A stretch of 64,000 bases of DNA, taken from positions 1,240,001-1,304,000 of the forward strand of contig NZ_CP110139.1 of assembly GCF_025979885.1 (NCBI RefSeq). Direction: 5' to 3'. Within the stretch, counting starts at the first letter, position 1. Every line of letters starts with the position of its first letter. Source of the stretch: Hymenobacter sp. YIM 151500-1 (GTDB lineage Bacteria > Bacteroidota > Bacteroidia > Cytophagales > Hymenobacteraceae). The position numbers were made by a program, and so were the translations under genes. Under the pieces are notes generated by a model. That model worked only from the letters and a program-made list of their open reading frames with translations, had not been told where the DNA came from and did not search any database. This document shows positions 19,277 through 28,175 of the stretch, piece after piece.

Positions 19277-19387
19277 CGCGTATTGCACAATGTGTGGAGG
19301 TAGAATTGGTAAGGTTGAGCTTACCGAACCAGAGCAAGCGGCAACGCAAACCTGTTTTTAGCCTACGCAAGCTATTTTGTATAACAG

Positions 19388-19421
19388 CACGGTCTTTCGC
19401 GGCGAAGGACCGTGTTTTTTT
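19388..19421 (+). terminator. Intrinsic terminator after the OmpA gene
   Basis: Stem CACGGTC / GACCGTG with an inner TTCG/CGAA extension, then seven T residues at 19415-19421. Confidence 0.85.
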
Positions 19422-19959
19422 ATTCGGCTTATTCAGCTAAAAAAGAAACTGCCAATTGGTTTGTTTAATTTGGTTGGCTACCCCACCTGCGCTTTTAGAG
19501 CCGGCCATTCACTTCGGCTTGTAGATTTCTCAGGATTTTGTCTTTCCCTCTCTGCGCCAGTTATTGGCTAAGACTTGCGGGTTTTCGGTGCGAATGGGCG
19601 TGAACTGCCGGATTATAAGGCACTATTAGAACAAAAATCAACCAAAAGAGGCTGCCATATTTAATCAGACAAATTTAGTCTGAAAATTCACGTACTGTTA
19701 CAATCTACAACCTACGTTGACGCCGCCCTGGTTTACAACTCGCTTACTATTTCTTCGTAAGCTGAGGTATTCTACTCTCTGCCACTCAATTGGGCTTTTT
19801 ATGCAGCTTAGGGCGCGCTGAGGACTGATGGTTGCAGCTGCTTTGCACTGGCGAATTTTACTTGAAGAGAAAAACATTTTTCCTAAAGTTGACTTCCCAG
19901 TAATTTTCTTTGACCTTTGAGCCAAACATTTGTCTTTCCTGTAAGTAATCTACTTCCCT
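19422..19959. other. Long AT-rich gap without a recognisable gene
   Basis: About 540 bases, clearly richer in A+T than the surroundings. Short open frames exist on both strands but none has a ribosome site, codon bias or similarity that I can see. It ends at the start of a small AT-hook protein gene. It could hold a long leader, a small RNA or a decayed gene. Confidence 0.4.
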
Positions 19960-20193
19960 ATGGCCACTGCTGACCTCAACAAGCTCCAACAAATTCTGGC
20001 AAGCGCCGAAGAAAACGAAGCCGTCATCTCGCAGATTCGCAAGAACATGCAGAAAGTAAACGAGCTGCTGACCGAGATTAATACGATGCTGGAGCCCGGC
20101 TACAAACCGGAGAAAAAAGAGCGTAAGCCGCGCGCCACTAATGGTACTGGTAAGCGTCCCGGCCGCCCCAAGAAAAATGTAAGCGCCGAGTAA
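19960..20193 (+). CDS. Small basic protein with AT-hook-like tail
   Basis: 77 residues. The N-terminal 45 residues are a likely coiled coil (LNKLQQILASAEENEAVISQ and on). The tail is basic and ends GTGKRPGRPKKNVSAE, where KRPGRPKK matches the AT-hook core (GRP flanked by Lys/Arg), a minor-groove DNA-binding motif. This suggests a small nucleoid or DNA-bending protein (inference from the motif). It sits alone between a 540-base AT-rich gap and a strong terminator, the layout of an independently and perhaps strongly expressed gene. Confidence 0.7.
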   Translation: MATADLNKLQQILASAEENEAVISQIRKNMQKVNELLTEINTMLEPGYKPEKKERKPRATNGTGKRPGRPKKNVSAE

Positions 20194-20222
20194 CAAAGAA
20201 ATACTTCCGATTCTTTCGGAGA

Positions 20223-20261
20223 AAAGGCCTGCCGAACGAAAATTCAGCGGGCCTTTTTTTT
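20223..20261 (+). terminator. Intrinsic terminator
   Basis: AAAGGCC pairs with GGCCTTT, followed by a run of eight T; directly after the AT-hook protein gene. Confidence 0.8.
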
Positions 20262-20523
20262 CGTCAGCTAAAGCAATTATATGCACCGGAAGCCGTGTGT
20301 CGGAGAAATATATACCGCAGCAAGCCGCAGCCAAGGGGTGCATTACTACAGCTATTTCCCGGTGCATGAAAGTAGTGTAGCGAATCAGGCGGCTGATGCT
20401 ACCAATTGCTTTGTCTGCCGAAGAGCAGCGGGCTGCTTTTCGGCGAAGTTAATAGTAGCCAGGACCTACCAGCACTTCCGGCCGGCAAGCTACTCCTCGG
20501 AGCACCGCCAGAAAAGCCAGTTG

Positions 20524-21069
20524 CTAAGCGGCTGCCGCAGCCCCCAGCGCGCAGTGTTGCAGCGGTACCCATTGCTGCCCGTCGTGCCGAAACAAAACCA
20601 GCTGCTCGGCTAGGCAGGTAGCGCGGTAGGTGCGGGCGGCAAAGTCGCGGCGCAGGCCGGGCACGTGCTCGGCGGGCAGGTCGCGGGTGGCCAGCGTAAC
20701 GTGGGGCACAAACGGCCGGGTTGGGGCGGGCACTGCCGGCAGCTCCTGGGCCAGCCAGGCGGCCAGCGCGGCGTGCAGCTGCTGCACCGGGCCGGGCAGC
20801 ACCCGCACGTAAAGGGTGCGCTGCCCAAACCACGCAAAATCGTGCAGCTCTAGCGGGCACGGCGCTTGCCCGGCCGCAAAGCGCCGCAGCACGGCGGCAG
20901 CTTTGGCGGCAAATGCGGGCGGCTGCCGGGTGGGCGGCACCAGGGTAATGTGCGGGGGCAGGCGCACGGCGTTGCGGCTGCCCGTGCGCTGGTGCACCTG
21001 CTGCTTCAGCTCCCACACCTGCCCGTGCACCGGCTCCGGCAGCAGCACTACCACGAGGTACAGGTCCAT
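20524..21069 (-). CDS. 2'-5' RNA ligase family protein (2H phosphoesterase)
   Basis: 181 residues, the usual size. The two HxT/S motifs that define the 2H superfamily are present: PPHITLVPP (about residue 39) and VPHVTLATR (about residue 124). The family acts on 2',5' or 2',3'-cyclic phosphate bonds of RNA ends, and ThpR is the Escherichia coli member; the real substrate is not known for most members. It is a single gene. Bases 20262-20523 upstream of its end hold no gene; a weak inverted pair TGCACCGG / CCGGTGCA is seen near 20282 and 20361. Confidence 0.85.
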   Translation of the reverse strand: MDLYLVVVLLPEPVHGQVWELKQQVHQRTGSRNAVRLPPHITLVPPTRQPPAFAAKAAAVLRRFAAGQAPCPLELHDFAWFGQRTLYVRVLPGPVQQLHAALAAWLAQELPAVPAPTRPFVPHVTLATRDLPAEHVPGLRRDFAARTYRATCLAEQLVLFRHDGQQWVPLQHCALGAAAAA

Positions 21070-21218
21070 TTAGAGAGGTGAGAAGTGAGAGGTGAGCAGG
21101 GATACAGATGACGGATGCGCAGTACCGCGGGGCGTCTGCACATCCGTCCGCTTACGCCTGCTACCCGCTTTGCTCGTCGCGGAAGCAGAACCGCAGGAAG
21201 GCGGAGTTAAGCTTCGCG

Positions 21219-22607
21219 CTACAGGCCGTACTTGCTGAGCAGGTACACGAGGGCGGCCATGCTGGCGCCGCCCAGCTCCAGCTCCCGGCGGTTTACCTTG
21301 TCGAAGGTGTCGGCGGCGGTGTGGTGCAGGTCGAAGTAGCGCTGCGAGTCGCAGTCGTAGCCGATGAGGACGCGGGCCTGGCTTTTCAGCGGGCCGATGT
21401 CGGTGCCGGCGTGGCCGGGGGTCCAGTTGGTGCTGCCGTAGGGCCGCAGCAGGGGCTGCCACTGCCGCACGCGGCGCACTGTGGCCGCATCGGCCTCAAT
21501 GTTGAAGCCCCGCGGCGTAAACCCGCCCCCGTCGGATTCCATTGCAGCCAGGTGCTTTTCGCCGGCCGCTTTGGCCAGCTCGGCGTACTTGTTGCCGCCG
21601 CGCACCCCGTTTTCCTCGTTCATAAACAGCACGGCCCGCACCGTCCGCTCGGGCCGCAGGCCGGTGGCCTTGAGCAGGCGCAGCACCTCCATGCTCTGCA
21701 CGCAGCCCGTGCCGTCGTCGTGGGCGCCCTGGGCCAGGTCCCAGGAGTCGAGGTGGCCGCCCACGGTAATGATTTCGTCGGGGTACTTCGAGCCCTTGAT
21801 TTCGCCCACTACGTTGTAGCTTTTCACGTCGGGCAGGGTCTGGCAGCTCATTTCCAGCTCCACGGTCAGGTCGGGGTCGGCTTTGAGCAGCTGGCTGAGT
21901 TGGTCGGCGCTGTTGGTGCTGAGCGCCGCGGCCGGCACCTTGGCCACTTGGTCGTCGTAGCGCAAGGAGCCCGTGTGGGGGTAGTCGTCGTGGGCCAGAG
22001 TGAGGCTGCGCACCAGGGCCCCCACGGCTCCGCGGCGGGCGGCGGCCGAGGGGCCGGCGCGGCGCTGGTCGCCGGCTTCCCCGTAGGCTTGGCCGGTTTC
22101 GATGTAGAGCGGGTTCATGGGCCGGTTGAACAGCACAAACTTGCCTTTCACTTTCTCGGCGGGCAAAGCGGCCAGCTCTTGCAGGCTCTGCACCTCCACC
22201 ACCTGGGCCCGGAGCTTGCCGCCCGTGCCCACCGAGCCACCCAGGGCGCACACGGCCAGGTCGAGGCCCTTGCCCTTAGCACCGCGCACCACGGCCTTTT
22301 CCTTGGCCCCGCGCACCCAGTGCGGCACCATTACCTCCTGCAAATACACCCGGTCGAGGCCCAGCATTTCCATCGTAACCTTGCCCCACTGCACGGCCTG
22401 CTCGGCCTGGGGCGAGCCGCTCAGGCGCCCCCCGATGCGGGTGCAGAGGTGGCGCAGGTTGTCGTAGCTCTGCCCGCGGGCCAGGGCCTCGTCGTAGAGG
22501 CGGCGGATGTTGACGGAATCGGTGGTGGCGGCCGTTTGGGCCGCGGCGGGCAGGACCGTGAGCGTGAGGCCGGCCCAGAGCAGGCGGCGGAAAGTAGCAA
22601 CTAGCAT
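21219..22607 (-). CDS. Exported M28 family metallopeptidase with PA insert
   Basis: 462 residues from ATG 22607 (MLVATFRRLLWAGLTLTVLP, signal peptide); the frame runs open further upstream but without similarity. Residues 130-260 look like a protease-associated insert. The zinc site is complete: GGHLDSWD, AHDDGTG (bridging Asp), NEENGVRG (catalytic Glu and zinc Glu) and DLHHTAADTFD (His). M28 enzymes are aminopeptidases or carboxypeptidases that finish peptide breakdown outside the cytoplasm. The stop codon opens a segment GTAGCGCGAAGCT on the minus strand that looks like one arm of another intergenic repeat. Confidence 0.9.
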   Translation of the reverse strand: MLVATFRRLLWAGLTLTVLPAAAQTAATTDSVNIRRLYDEALARGQSYDNLRHLCTRIGGRLSGSPQAEQAVQWGKVTMEMLGLDRVYLQEVMVPHWVRGAKEKAVVRGAKGKGLDLAVCALGGSVGTGGKLRAQVVEVQSLQELAALPAEKVKGKFVLFNRPMNPLYIETGQAYGEAGDQRRAGPSAAARRGAVGALVRSLTLAHDDYPHTGSLRYDDQVAKVPAAALSTNSADQLSQLLKADPDLTVELEMSCQTLPDVKSYNVVGEIKGSKYPDEIITVGGHLDSWDLAQGAHDDGTGCVQSMEVLRLLKATGLRPERTVRAVLFMNEENGVRGGNKYAELAKAAGEKHLAAMESDGGGFTPRGFNIEADAATVRRVRQWQPLLRPYGSTNWTPGHAGTDIGPLKSQARVLIGYDCDSQRYFDLHHTAADTFDKVNRRELELGGASMAALVYLLSKYGL

Positions 22608-22996
22608 GTGCGAAATGAAACCAAAGCTGGCGGTGGAGTCACTGGAACCGGGGATACCCCAAGGGCTAAAGTAGCAGAAAGCGGCTACGAGTTGCAGAGC
22701 CGCAGCCGGAAGCAGCCTCTTTCTTCGCCGAAAAGGTAGCTTTCTGAAGACAATACCACCCTTGTCAACAAGGCGTGAATGCAGCAGGGCTCGTGCAATG
22801 ACCCCACCATGCGCAACCTTAGCTGCGCGAATCGGCTGACCTGCAGCAGCCCTTGGTAAGCTGATGTGGTGGACCATAACAACGAGCCCCTCACTGGCTA
22901 GCTCCACGGGAGCAGCCGGCGCGGGGCCCGTTTGAGAAGGCGCGCAGCTACAGGCAGTCCTGGCCGGCGCTGAAGGCAACGGTGAAAGAAATAATA
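22608..22996. other. Gap without a supported gene
   Basis: 389 bases. Short open frames on the minus strand have no start signal or family match. It probably carries the M28 leader and promoter; no palindrome family is evident. Confidence 0.4.
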
Positions 22997-23575
22997 CTAT
23001 TTCTCGGAGACTCCATAGCGCCGGGCTACAGCAGTTACGGCCTGGGTCGAATCCTGGGGCAAACGCACTTCCAGCAGGTAGTCGTATTCGTTATCCTGAA
23101 CAGCAGGCACGGGGCGCGGGGCACCCAGGGCTTCCACGGTTTCCAGAATGGTGTTGGAGTGGCCCACCACCAGCACGGCCTGGCCGGGCTTTTCTTGCCG
23201 GATGCGGCGCACCAGCTGCGGGAGCTGGCGGGCATCGTAGGGCAGAATCGTGAGCCGGCGAGCCTGGGCTAGGGGCTGGGCCGTGGACTGGGTGCGCAGC
23301 GTAGTAGTGCTGTAGATGGCCGCCACCGGCCGGCGCAGCAATGTGTCGCGCAGGGCCTGGGCACGCTGCTGCCCGGCCGGGGTCAGAGGCGGGTCCTGTA
23401 GGCCGGGCGCGAGGTCTTTCTCGGCGTGGCGCACGATGTACACCGTTGTGAAAGTCGGCTTAGGCGTTGTACGCGGGCCGGCGCAGCCACTCAAAACCAG
23501 CAGGGGCAGCAGCACGCACAGCAGCCAGTTGGCGAGGCCGCGGACCGGAGTCATCAGCAAGAGAATACGGATCAT
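22997..23575 (-). CDS. Histidine phosphatase family lipoprotein
   Basis: 192 residues. A hydrophobic N-terminus ends in a lipobox (LLVLSGC). YIVRHAEKD carries the RH motif whose His takes the phosphate, and VVGHSNTILE the second catalytic His. Family members hydrolyse phosphate esters; a surface-anchored form may recover phosphate, or the protein may be of the SixA type. It follows the DUF1028 gene by only 10 bases and is probably its operon partner. ATG 23575 is used; ATG 23554 is possible too. Confidence 0.82.
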   Translation of the reverse strand: MIRILLLMTPVRGLANWLLCVLLPLLVLSGCAGPRTTPKPTFTTVYIVRHAEKDLAPGLQDPPLTPAGQQRAQALRDTLLRRPVAAIYSTTTLRTQSTAQPLAQARRLTILPYDARQLPQLVRRIRQEKPGQAVLVVGHSNTILETVEALGAPRPVPAVQDNEYDYLLEVRLPQDSTQAVTAVARRYGVSEK

Positions 23576-23585
23576 CGGTAGCAGC

Positions 23586-24584
23586 TTATTTCAGCGCCAG
23601 AATTTGCTTTAGCTCGGCTTCGCTCACGGTCAGCAGGCCCACTTTGGGCAGGCGCTCGGTGAGGGTGCGCCAGTTGGGGTCCTGCTTGAAGATGGGCTTC
23701 AGCAGCTTCAGGGCTTCGGGTACCTGCTGCTTGTTGGCCAGGCTGATGGCGTGCCAGTACTTCATTTCCAGGTTCTGCGGAAACAGCTTCTCGGCCGCCT
23801 CGTACTCGCGCAGGGCCAGCGGAATGTCGTTTTTCTCCACGGCCAGGTCGCCGGCGTTCATGTGCTCGTAGGCCCGGTGCAGGCGCAGCAGGCGCCCCAG
23901 TTCCCGCAGCGGCTCGGCCGAGTCGTCCACGCGCAGGTCGATGAGCCGGTCGGTCCAGGGCGCGGCCGTGGCTTTGGCGCGCACCACCAGCAGGGCCGCC
24001 GACTGCCGCCCCCGGATGTCGCCGCCCTGGGCCTGGGCCGCGTCCAGGGCCGTGAGCAGGCGCTCGGGCAGGGGCAGCTGGGGGTTGGCCTCGAAGGCTT
24101 GGGCCATGGCGTCGGGCACGGTGTTCTTGAGCATCATGTTGGCCTGCACCGAAAACTGATTGCCCTGGCGGTGCCCGGCCATATCAATGCACTTGCTACC
24201 GGTGTGGGTGGCCACGCGCCCCTTGGCATCCACAATGGCCACCTGGCGCACCTCGCGGCCTTCGTCGGTGCGCAGCAGCTCGTCCAGGGTTTCGCGCGCC
24301 GACTTGCCACTTTTCAGCAATGCCAGTCCGCGCGGCCCAAACGACTTATTGGTAAACGACTGCGTAGCAATGGCACCCACGCCCGCTTCGGCCCAGCTCA
24401 CCGAGGTGCCCACCGAAAACCAGTGGCTTTGCACGGCCACGGCCAGGTCGCCGGTGAGCGGGTCGCGGGCCACAATGCTGTAGGTGTGGGCCAGGGGCTC
24501 GGCGGCGGAATAAATCTGCGCCTGGACGGGACGCACCAGCAGGGGCAGCCCAAGCAGCAGGAGTAGCAACAACAAGCGTTTCAT
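23586..24584 (-). CDS. Exported DUF1028 protein
   Basis: 332 residues with a signal peptide (MKRLLLLLLLLGLPLLVRPV). Residues 30-225 are DUF1028, an Ntn-hydrolase-like family: AHTYSIVARDPLTGDLAVAV, SWAEAGVGAIATQSF, GRVATHTGSKC and QFSVQANMML are typical. The C-terminal 100 residues read as TPR-like helices (HMNAGDLAVEKNDIPLALRE), a known fusion. The substrate is not known; related proteins have been proposed to act on peptides. Upstream, TATCTTGG on the minus strand (about 24610) may be its -7 box. Confidence 0.85.
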   Translation of the reverse strand: MKRLLLLLLLLGLPLLVRPVQAQIYSAAEPLAHTYSIVARDPLTGDLAVAVQSHWFSVGTSVSWAEAGVGAIATQSFTNKSFGPRGLALLKSGKSARETLDELLRTDEGREVRQVAIVDAKGRVATHTGSKCIDMAGHRQGNQFSVQANMMLKNTVPDAMAQAFEANPQLPLPERLLTALDAAQAQGGDIRGRQSAALLVVRAKATAAPWTDRLIDLRVDDSAEPLRELGRLLRLHRAYEHMNAGDLAVEKNDIPLALREYEAAEKLFPQNLEMKYWHAISLANKQQVPEALKLLKPIFKQDPNWRTLTERLPKVGLLTVSEAELKQILALK

Positions 24585-24694
24585 GAAGGGGAAGTGGGAG
24601 TTGGGCCCCCAAGATACGCGCCCGCGCTAGTTTCCTTGCATTTGCGCCCGGCGCCTTGGTGGGCGCGCCGCCGCGGGCCGGGCGGCTCTACTGC

Positions 24695-25417
24695 TCACAC
24701 CTTGTTTTGCCGGATGAGGCGCCGGTACAGGCGCACCAGCCGCTCCTGCGGCACGCCCAGCCAGTGCAGCACGGCAATCAGCGTAAACACGGCCTGCAAC
24801 CGGAAGGCACCGTTTTCGTGGTATTTGCGGGCCGAGGTGGTAACGGCCTGGGGCAGCACCCGAAACGGGCCGTGCCGCCGCAGCCGCCCCACAATCTCCT
24901 GGTCTTCCATCACCACCAGCTCGGGGCGGTAGCCGCCGGCCTGCTCAAACACCGCGCGGCGCACAAACAGGCTTTGGTCGCCGAAGCGAATGGCATCCAC
25001 GTCGAAGCGCGTAAACCAGGCGTTCAGGCGCAGAAACCAGTGCTGGCTGTCGAAGCGGAGGCGGAAGCAGCCGCTGCCCGCCCCGGCGGCCACCGCCGCC
25101 CGCACGGCCGCCAGAAAGCCGGGCGGCGGGTAGGTGTCGGCGTGCAGGAAATAGAGGATGGCCCCGGCAGCAGCAGCGGCGCCGTGGTTGAGCTGGGCGG
25201 CCCGGCCTTTGCGCGGGCACCGCAGCACCCGGGCCCCGGCGTGGTGGGCTACCTCGGCCGTGCCGTCGGGGCTGCTGCCGTCGGCTACCACAATTTCTAC
25301 CGGGCCCTCGGCGTGCTGGCGCAGGTAGGCCACCAGCTCGCCTATTCCCGCTGCTTCGTTGAAGGTGGGAATGATGATGCTGACCAGCTCAGGCGACGCA
25401 GCGGCACCGGGGTGCAT
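24695..25417 (-). CDS. Glycosyltransferase family 2 (TIGR04283-like)
   Basis: 240 residues from ATG 25417; a GTG at 25444 is also in frame. GT-A fold: VSIIIPTFNEAAGIGELVA at the N-terminus, VVADGSSPDGT as nucleotide-sugar site, FLHADTYPP with the DxD-like metal site, and VVMEDQEIVGRL with the catalytic acid. The pattern of a short GT2 with HADT and MEDxE matches the TIGR04283 group, which is annotated in arsenosugar synthesis in some species but is widespread elsewhere. It lies 47 bases after surE; no arsenic gene is present, so the sugar and acceptor are unknown. Confidence 0.82.
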   Translation of the reverse strand: MHPGAAASPELVSIIIPTFNEAAGIGELVAYLRQHAEGPVEIVVADGSSPDGTAEVAHHAGARVLRCPRKGRAAQLNHGAAAAAGAILYFLHADTYPPPGFLAAVRAAVAAGAGSGCFRLRFDSQHWFLRLNAWFTRFDVDAIRFGDQSLFVRRAVFEQAGGYRPELVVMEDQEIVGRLRRHGPFRVLPQAVTTSARKYHENGAFRLQAVFTLIAVLHWLGVPQERLVRLYRRLIRQNKV

Positions 25418-25464
25418 AGGCAACGGAACGGTTGGGGAAACCACACAACGGGAGCCTAATGCTC

Positions 25465-26334
25465 CTACCCCAGCCCCTCGGCCGACTCGCCGGGACCGGG
25501 CTGGGCACTGCCCAGGTGCGGAGCTTCTTCGGCGGGTCCGGTGGGCGCCGGGCTCAGCTGCCAGCTGGCGTTCATCTCGCGCAGGGCGTAGAGGGCCGTC
25601 AAGTCATACTGGCAGGGCACAATGGAAATGTAGTTCTGCCGGAGGGCGTACTCGTCGGTGTCCTGGCCCTGGTCTTCGTTGACGAAGGAGCCAATCAGCC
25701 AGTAGTACGGGCGGTTGTGCGGGTCGTAGCGCAGGTCGAACTCCTCCTGCCACTTGGCCCGCGCCTGCCGGCACAGCCGCGCCCCCCGGATGGGCTCCGC
25801 CGACTTTTTCGGAATGTTGATGTTGAGGGCCGTGCCCCGTGGGATGCCGTGCGCCAGGGCCTGGCGGGTGAGGTGCTCCACCCACTCCTCCACGTGCGAG
25901 AAGTCGGCGCCGTGGCCGTAGTCGCACAAGGAAAAGCCGATGGCGGGCAGGCCCTCGATGGCTGCCTCGATGGCCGCCGACATGGTGCCGGAATACAGCA
26001 CGTTGACCGAGGAGTTGGAGCCGTGGTTGATGCCGGACACCACCAGGTCGGGGCGGCGGTCCTTGAGCACGTGGTGCTTGGCCAGCTTCACGCAGTCGGC
26101 CGGGGTGCCGCTGCACTCGTAGGCCTCGATGCCCTCGAAGATGGTGCTGGCGTCGAGGCGCAACGAGGTGCCGATGGTGATGGCGTGGCCCATGCCCGAC
26201 TGGGGCGAGTTGGGCGCCACCACCACCACCTCGCCGATGCGGCGCATAATGCGCACGAGCGTGGCAATGCCGGGGGCGGTGATGCCGTCATCGTTGGAAA
26301 TCAGAATCAGGGGGGTGCGGGCGGAAGTAGACAC
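25465..26334 (-). CDS. surE: 5'/3'-nucleotidase SurE
   Basis: 289 residues from GTG 26334; a TTG two codons earlier is possible. LILISNDDGITAPGI holds the metal-binding Asp pair; VVAPNSPQSGMGHAIT, SGTPADCVKLA and VVSGINHGSN are the other conserved SurE loops. The enzyme removes phosphate from nucleoside 5'- and 3'-monophosphates and is linked to stationary-phase survival. The C-terminal 30 residues (Pro/Glu-rich) exceed the usual 250-260. A -7 box TATCTTCG on the minus strand is at 26367-26374. Confidence 0.95.
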   Translation of the reverse strand: MSTSARTPLILISNDDGITAPGIATLVRIMRRIGEVVVVAPNSPQSGMGHAITIGTSLRLDASTIFEGIEAYECSGTPADCVKLAKHHVLKDRRPDLVVSGINHGSNSSVNVLYSGTMSAAIEAAIEGLPAIGFSLCDYGHGADFSHVEEWVEHLTRQALAHGIPRGTALNINIPKKSAEPIRGARLCRQARAKWQEEFDLRYDPHNRPYYWLIGSFVNEDQGQDTDEYALRQNYISIVPCQYDLTALYALREMNASWQLSPAPTGPAEEAPHLGSAQPGPGESAEGLG

Positions 26335-26366
26335 GGGCAAGCGGGAAAAGTGTACGAAAGCCGGGG

Positions 26367-26374
26367 CGAAGATA
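26367..26374 (-). promoter_or_regulatory. -7 box of surE
   Basis: TATCTTCG on the minus strand, 33 bases before the start. Confidence 0.45.
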
Positions 26375-26475
26375 CGCCGCGGCCGGCCGGGGCGCCGGCT
26401 GTACTCGCTGCTGCTAACGCCACGTTTGGCCTGGCGGTTGCCAACGCCCGGCGCGGGCTGTGCGTATGCCGCTGT

Positions 26476-27123
26476 ATGCGCTGCCGTATTGTCGTTCTGC
26501 TTTCCGGGCTCGGCCTGGCCGGGCTCCTGGCCTGCGACGGGTCGGCTACCCGCACGCCCACCGCTTCGGGTGGGGCAGAGCCGCCGTTTGTGTCGCCGGC
26601 CGCGCCCGCCGACCCCGGCAGCCCCACCGCCACGCCCTCACCCAGCACCGCCCCCGACTCTCTGCACCTGCTCAGCCCCGACCGGGCCGGGCGCTTGCGG
26701 CTGGGCATGCGCGAAGATGAAATCCGGGCTCAGTGGCCCGCCGACCTACTTCGGCTCGGCACCCGCACGCAGGAAGGCCTGCGCAACCCCGTGCTTTTCC
26801 TCACCGACGCCCAGCACCCGGAAGCCCCGCCCCTGGAGCTGGAGCTAACCGCCGACCCCGACGGCAGCCAGCGCCTCTGGCGCATCCGCGTCACGGACCT
26901 GCACTACCGCACGGCGGCCGGCATTGGCGTTGGCTCGCCGGTGGGCGCCGCCCGGCAGCAGTACGGCCTGGACGTGGTGGAGCGCACCGAAGCGGGCCTG
27001 GTGGGCATGTCGAGGGCCGCGGGCATGACCTGGATGCTCGACGATGCGGGGCTGCCGGCGGCTCCCCGACCGGCGCAGGTGCCCCCGGCCACGCGCATCA
27101 CCGGGGTATTACTTTACCAGTAG
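26476..27123 (+). CDS. Hypothetical lipoprotein
   Basis: 215 residues from ATG 26476 (MRCRIVVLLSGLGLAGLLAC), a textbook lipobox; the very long frame before it is antisense to surE and not coding. A Pro/Ser/Thr linker covers residues 25-65. The rest, RLRLGMREDEIRAQWPADLL and then GIGVGSPVGAARQQYGLDVV, resembles the BamE/SmpA-like or YARHG-type pattern where LGMxxxEI starts a small alpha/beta repeat, and two such repeats are visible. No function is assigned. It lies 116 bases before the DoxX gene. Confidence 0.6.
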   Translation: MRCRIVVLLSGLGLAGLLACDGSATRTPTASGGAEPPFVSPAAPADPGSPTATPSPSTAPDSLHLLSPDRAGRLRLGMREDEIRAQWPADLLRLGTRTQEGLRNPVLFLTDAQHPEAPPLELELTADPDGSQRLWRIRVTDLHYRTAAGIGVGSPVGAARQQYGLDVVERTEAGLVGMSRAAGMTWMLDDAGLPAAPRPAQVPPATRITGVLLYQ

Positions 27124-27239
27124 AGCCGGGCCGCGCCGGGGTTGCATTCCAGCGTAAATATTGTACTTTGGCAACCACGAACGTATGGCTATACGGCCAT
27201 ATGATGTTAAATCAGGCGCCCGGCCTTCTCCCTTTGCCT

Positions 27240-27674
27240 ATGGCTCTGTTTGCAAACCAGTACCGAACCCACGACGTAGGCCTGCTGCTGCTCCGCGTGG
27301 GCATTGGCACCATGTTCACCATGCACGGCTACCCGAAGCTGTTTAGCGGGCCCGAAGCCTGGGCCCAGCTGGGCGGGGTAATGAAGCTGGTCGGCCTCGA
27401 TTTTGCGCCCGTGTTCTGGGGGTTTCTGGCCGCCGTAGCCGAAACGGTAGGCGGGCAGCTGCTGGCCCTGGGGCTGTTTTTTCGGGTAGCCTGCGCCCTG
27501 CTGCTGGGCACCATGATTATGGCCACCGTCATGCACGTGAGCACCAGCGCCGACTTTCAAGGCTACTCCCACGCCCTGGAATCGGCTTTCCTATTTCTGG
27601 GCCTGCTCTTCGCCGGGCCCGGCAAGTACAGCATCGACCAGCTGTTGTTTCCGGCGCCCCGCCGCCTGTACTAG
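27240..27674 (+). CDS. DoxX family membrane protein
   Basis: 144 residues with four helices. LLLLRVGIGTMFTMHGYPKL is the DoxX signature (the RxxxGxxFxxHGxxKL form), followed by the helix LGGVMKLVGLDFAPVFWGFL and GGQLLALGLFFRVACALLLG. DoxX proteins are small quinol- or redox-linked membrane proteins of uncertain role. ATG 27240 is used; an in-frame ATG 27201 would add 13 residues. Upstream, GTACTTTG near 27163 may be the -7 box. Confidence 0.85.
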   Translation: MALFANQYRTHDVGLLLLRVGIGTMFTMHGYPKLFSGPEAWAQLGGVMKLVGLDFAPVFWGFLAAVAETVGGQLLALGLFFRVACALLLGTMIMATVMHVSTSADFQGYSHALESAFLFLGLLFAGPGKYSIDQLLFPAPRRLY

Positions 27675-27852
27675 CGCCGGGCCGGTAAGGGTGCGCTTCA
27701 GAATAAGCCGCGGCGCTACTATTGGCCACTAGCTTGTAGCAAGGGCCTACTATTCATAACCACCAGGGGCTTTTTACCCGCCAACCCCATCTATTTACAG
27801 GAGCCGCATAACGGCCCAGAGGTGTGTAGTCTTACGAGCTAACAAGAACGTA

Positions 27853-27908
27853 GCGCCGCGTAGCGGGGCAAGAAACGTTCGGGCGCCTCTTGCCCCGCTA
27901 CGCGGCGC
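27853..27908. repeat. Short palindrome, family K
   Basis: Perfect 21-bp arms at 27853-27873 and 27888-27908 (core CCGCGTAGCGGGGCAAGA and its complement) around a 14-base loop. It lies in the 500-base gap between the DoxX and M14 genes, which otherwise has no gene I can support. Confidence 0.75.
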
Positions 27909-28175
27909 GGTGGGATGCCTACTTCGTGTAACTACAAATCTTCTGGCCGCTATGCGGCTTTTCGACAGCTTGGTTGGCTCAGCAGCAGTTTACTACCGCC
28001 GAAGCCATATGCGCGCGTCGTTTCTTCACCATTACTTTTCTGCCCAAACTGTACATGCTTTCGGCTGGCTGCTACAGGCAGCGCGTAAGTTGTTTCGGGA
28101 GCGGCGAAGGGTACCCGCGGGGCGGTGGGTTCGGAAGTTGGCACTACCTTGCCGGCTCCATTTGCCGCTTCCGCT

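Noticed and set aside
19277..19387. Possible tRNA after the OmpA gene
   Set aside because: Only one short hairpin (GGTAAG/CTTACC); no T-loop or acceptor pairing.
19377..19571. 64-codon plus-strand frame
   Set aside because: It begins inside the stem of the OmpA terminator and has no supporting feature.
22685..22894. Small minus-strand frame in the gap before the M28 gene
   Set aside because: No ribosome site, no family, and codon use unlike the neighbours.
25432..26475. Long open frame on the plus strand upstream of the lipoprotein
   Set aside because: It is antisense to surE over its whole length and shows the usual high-GC shadow composition.
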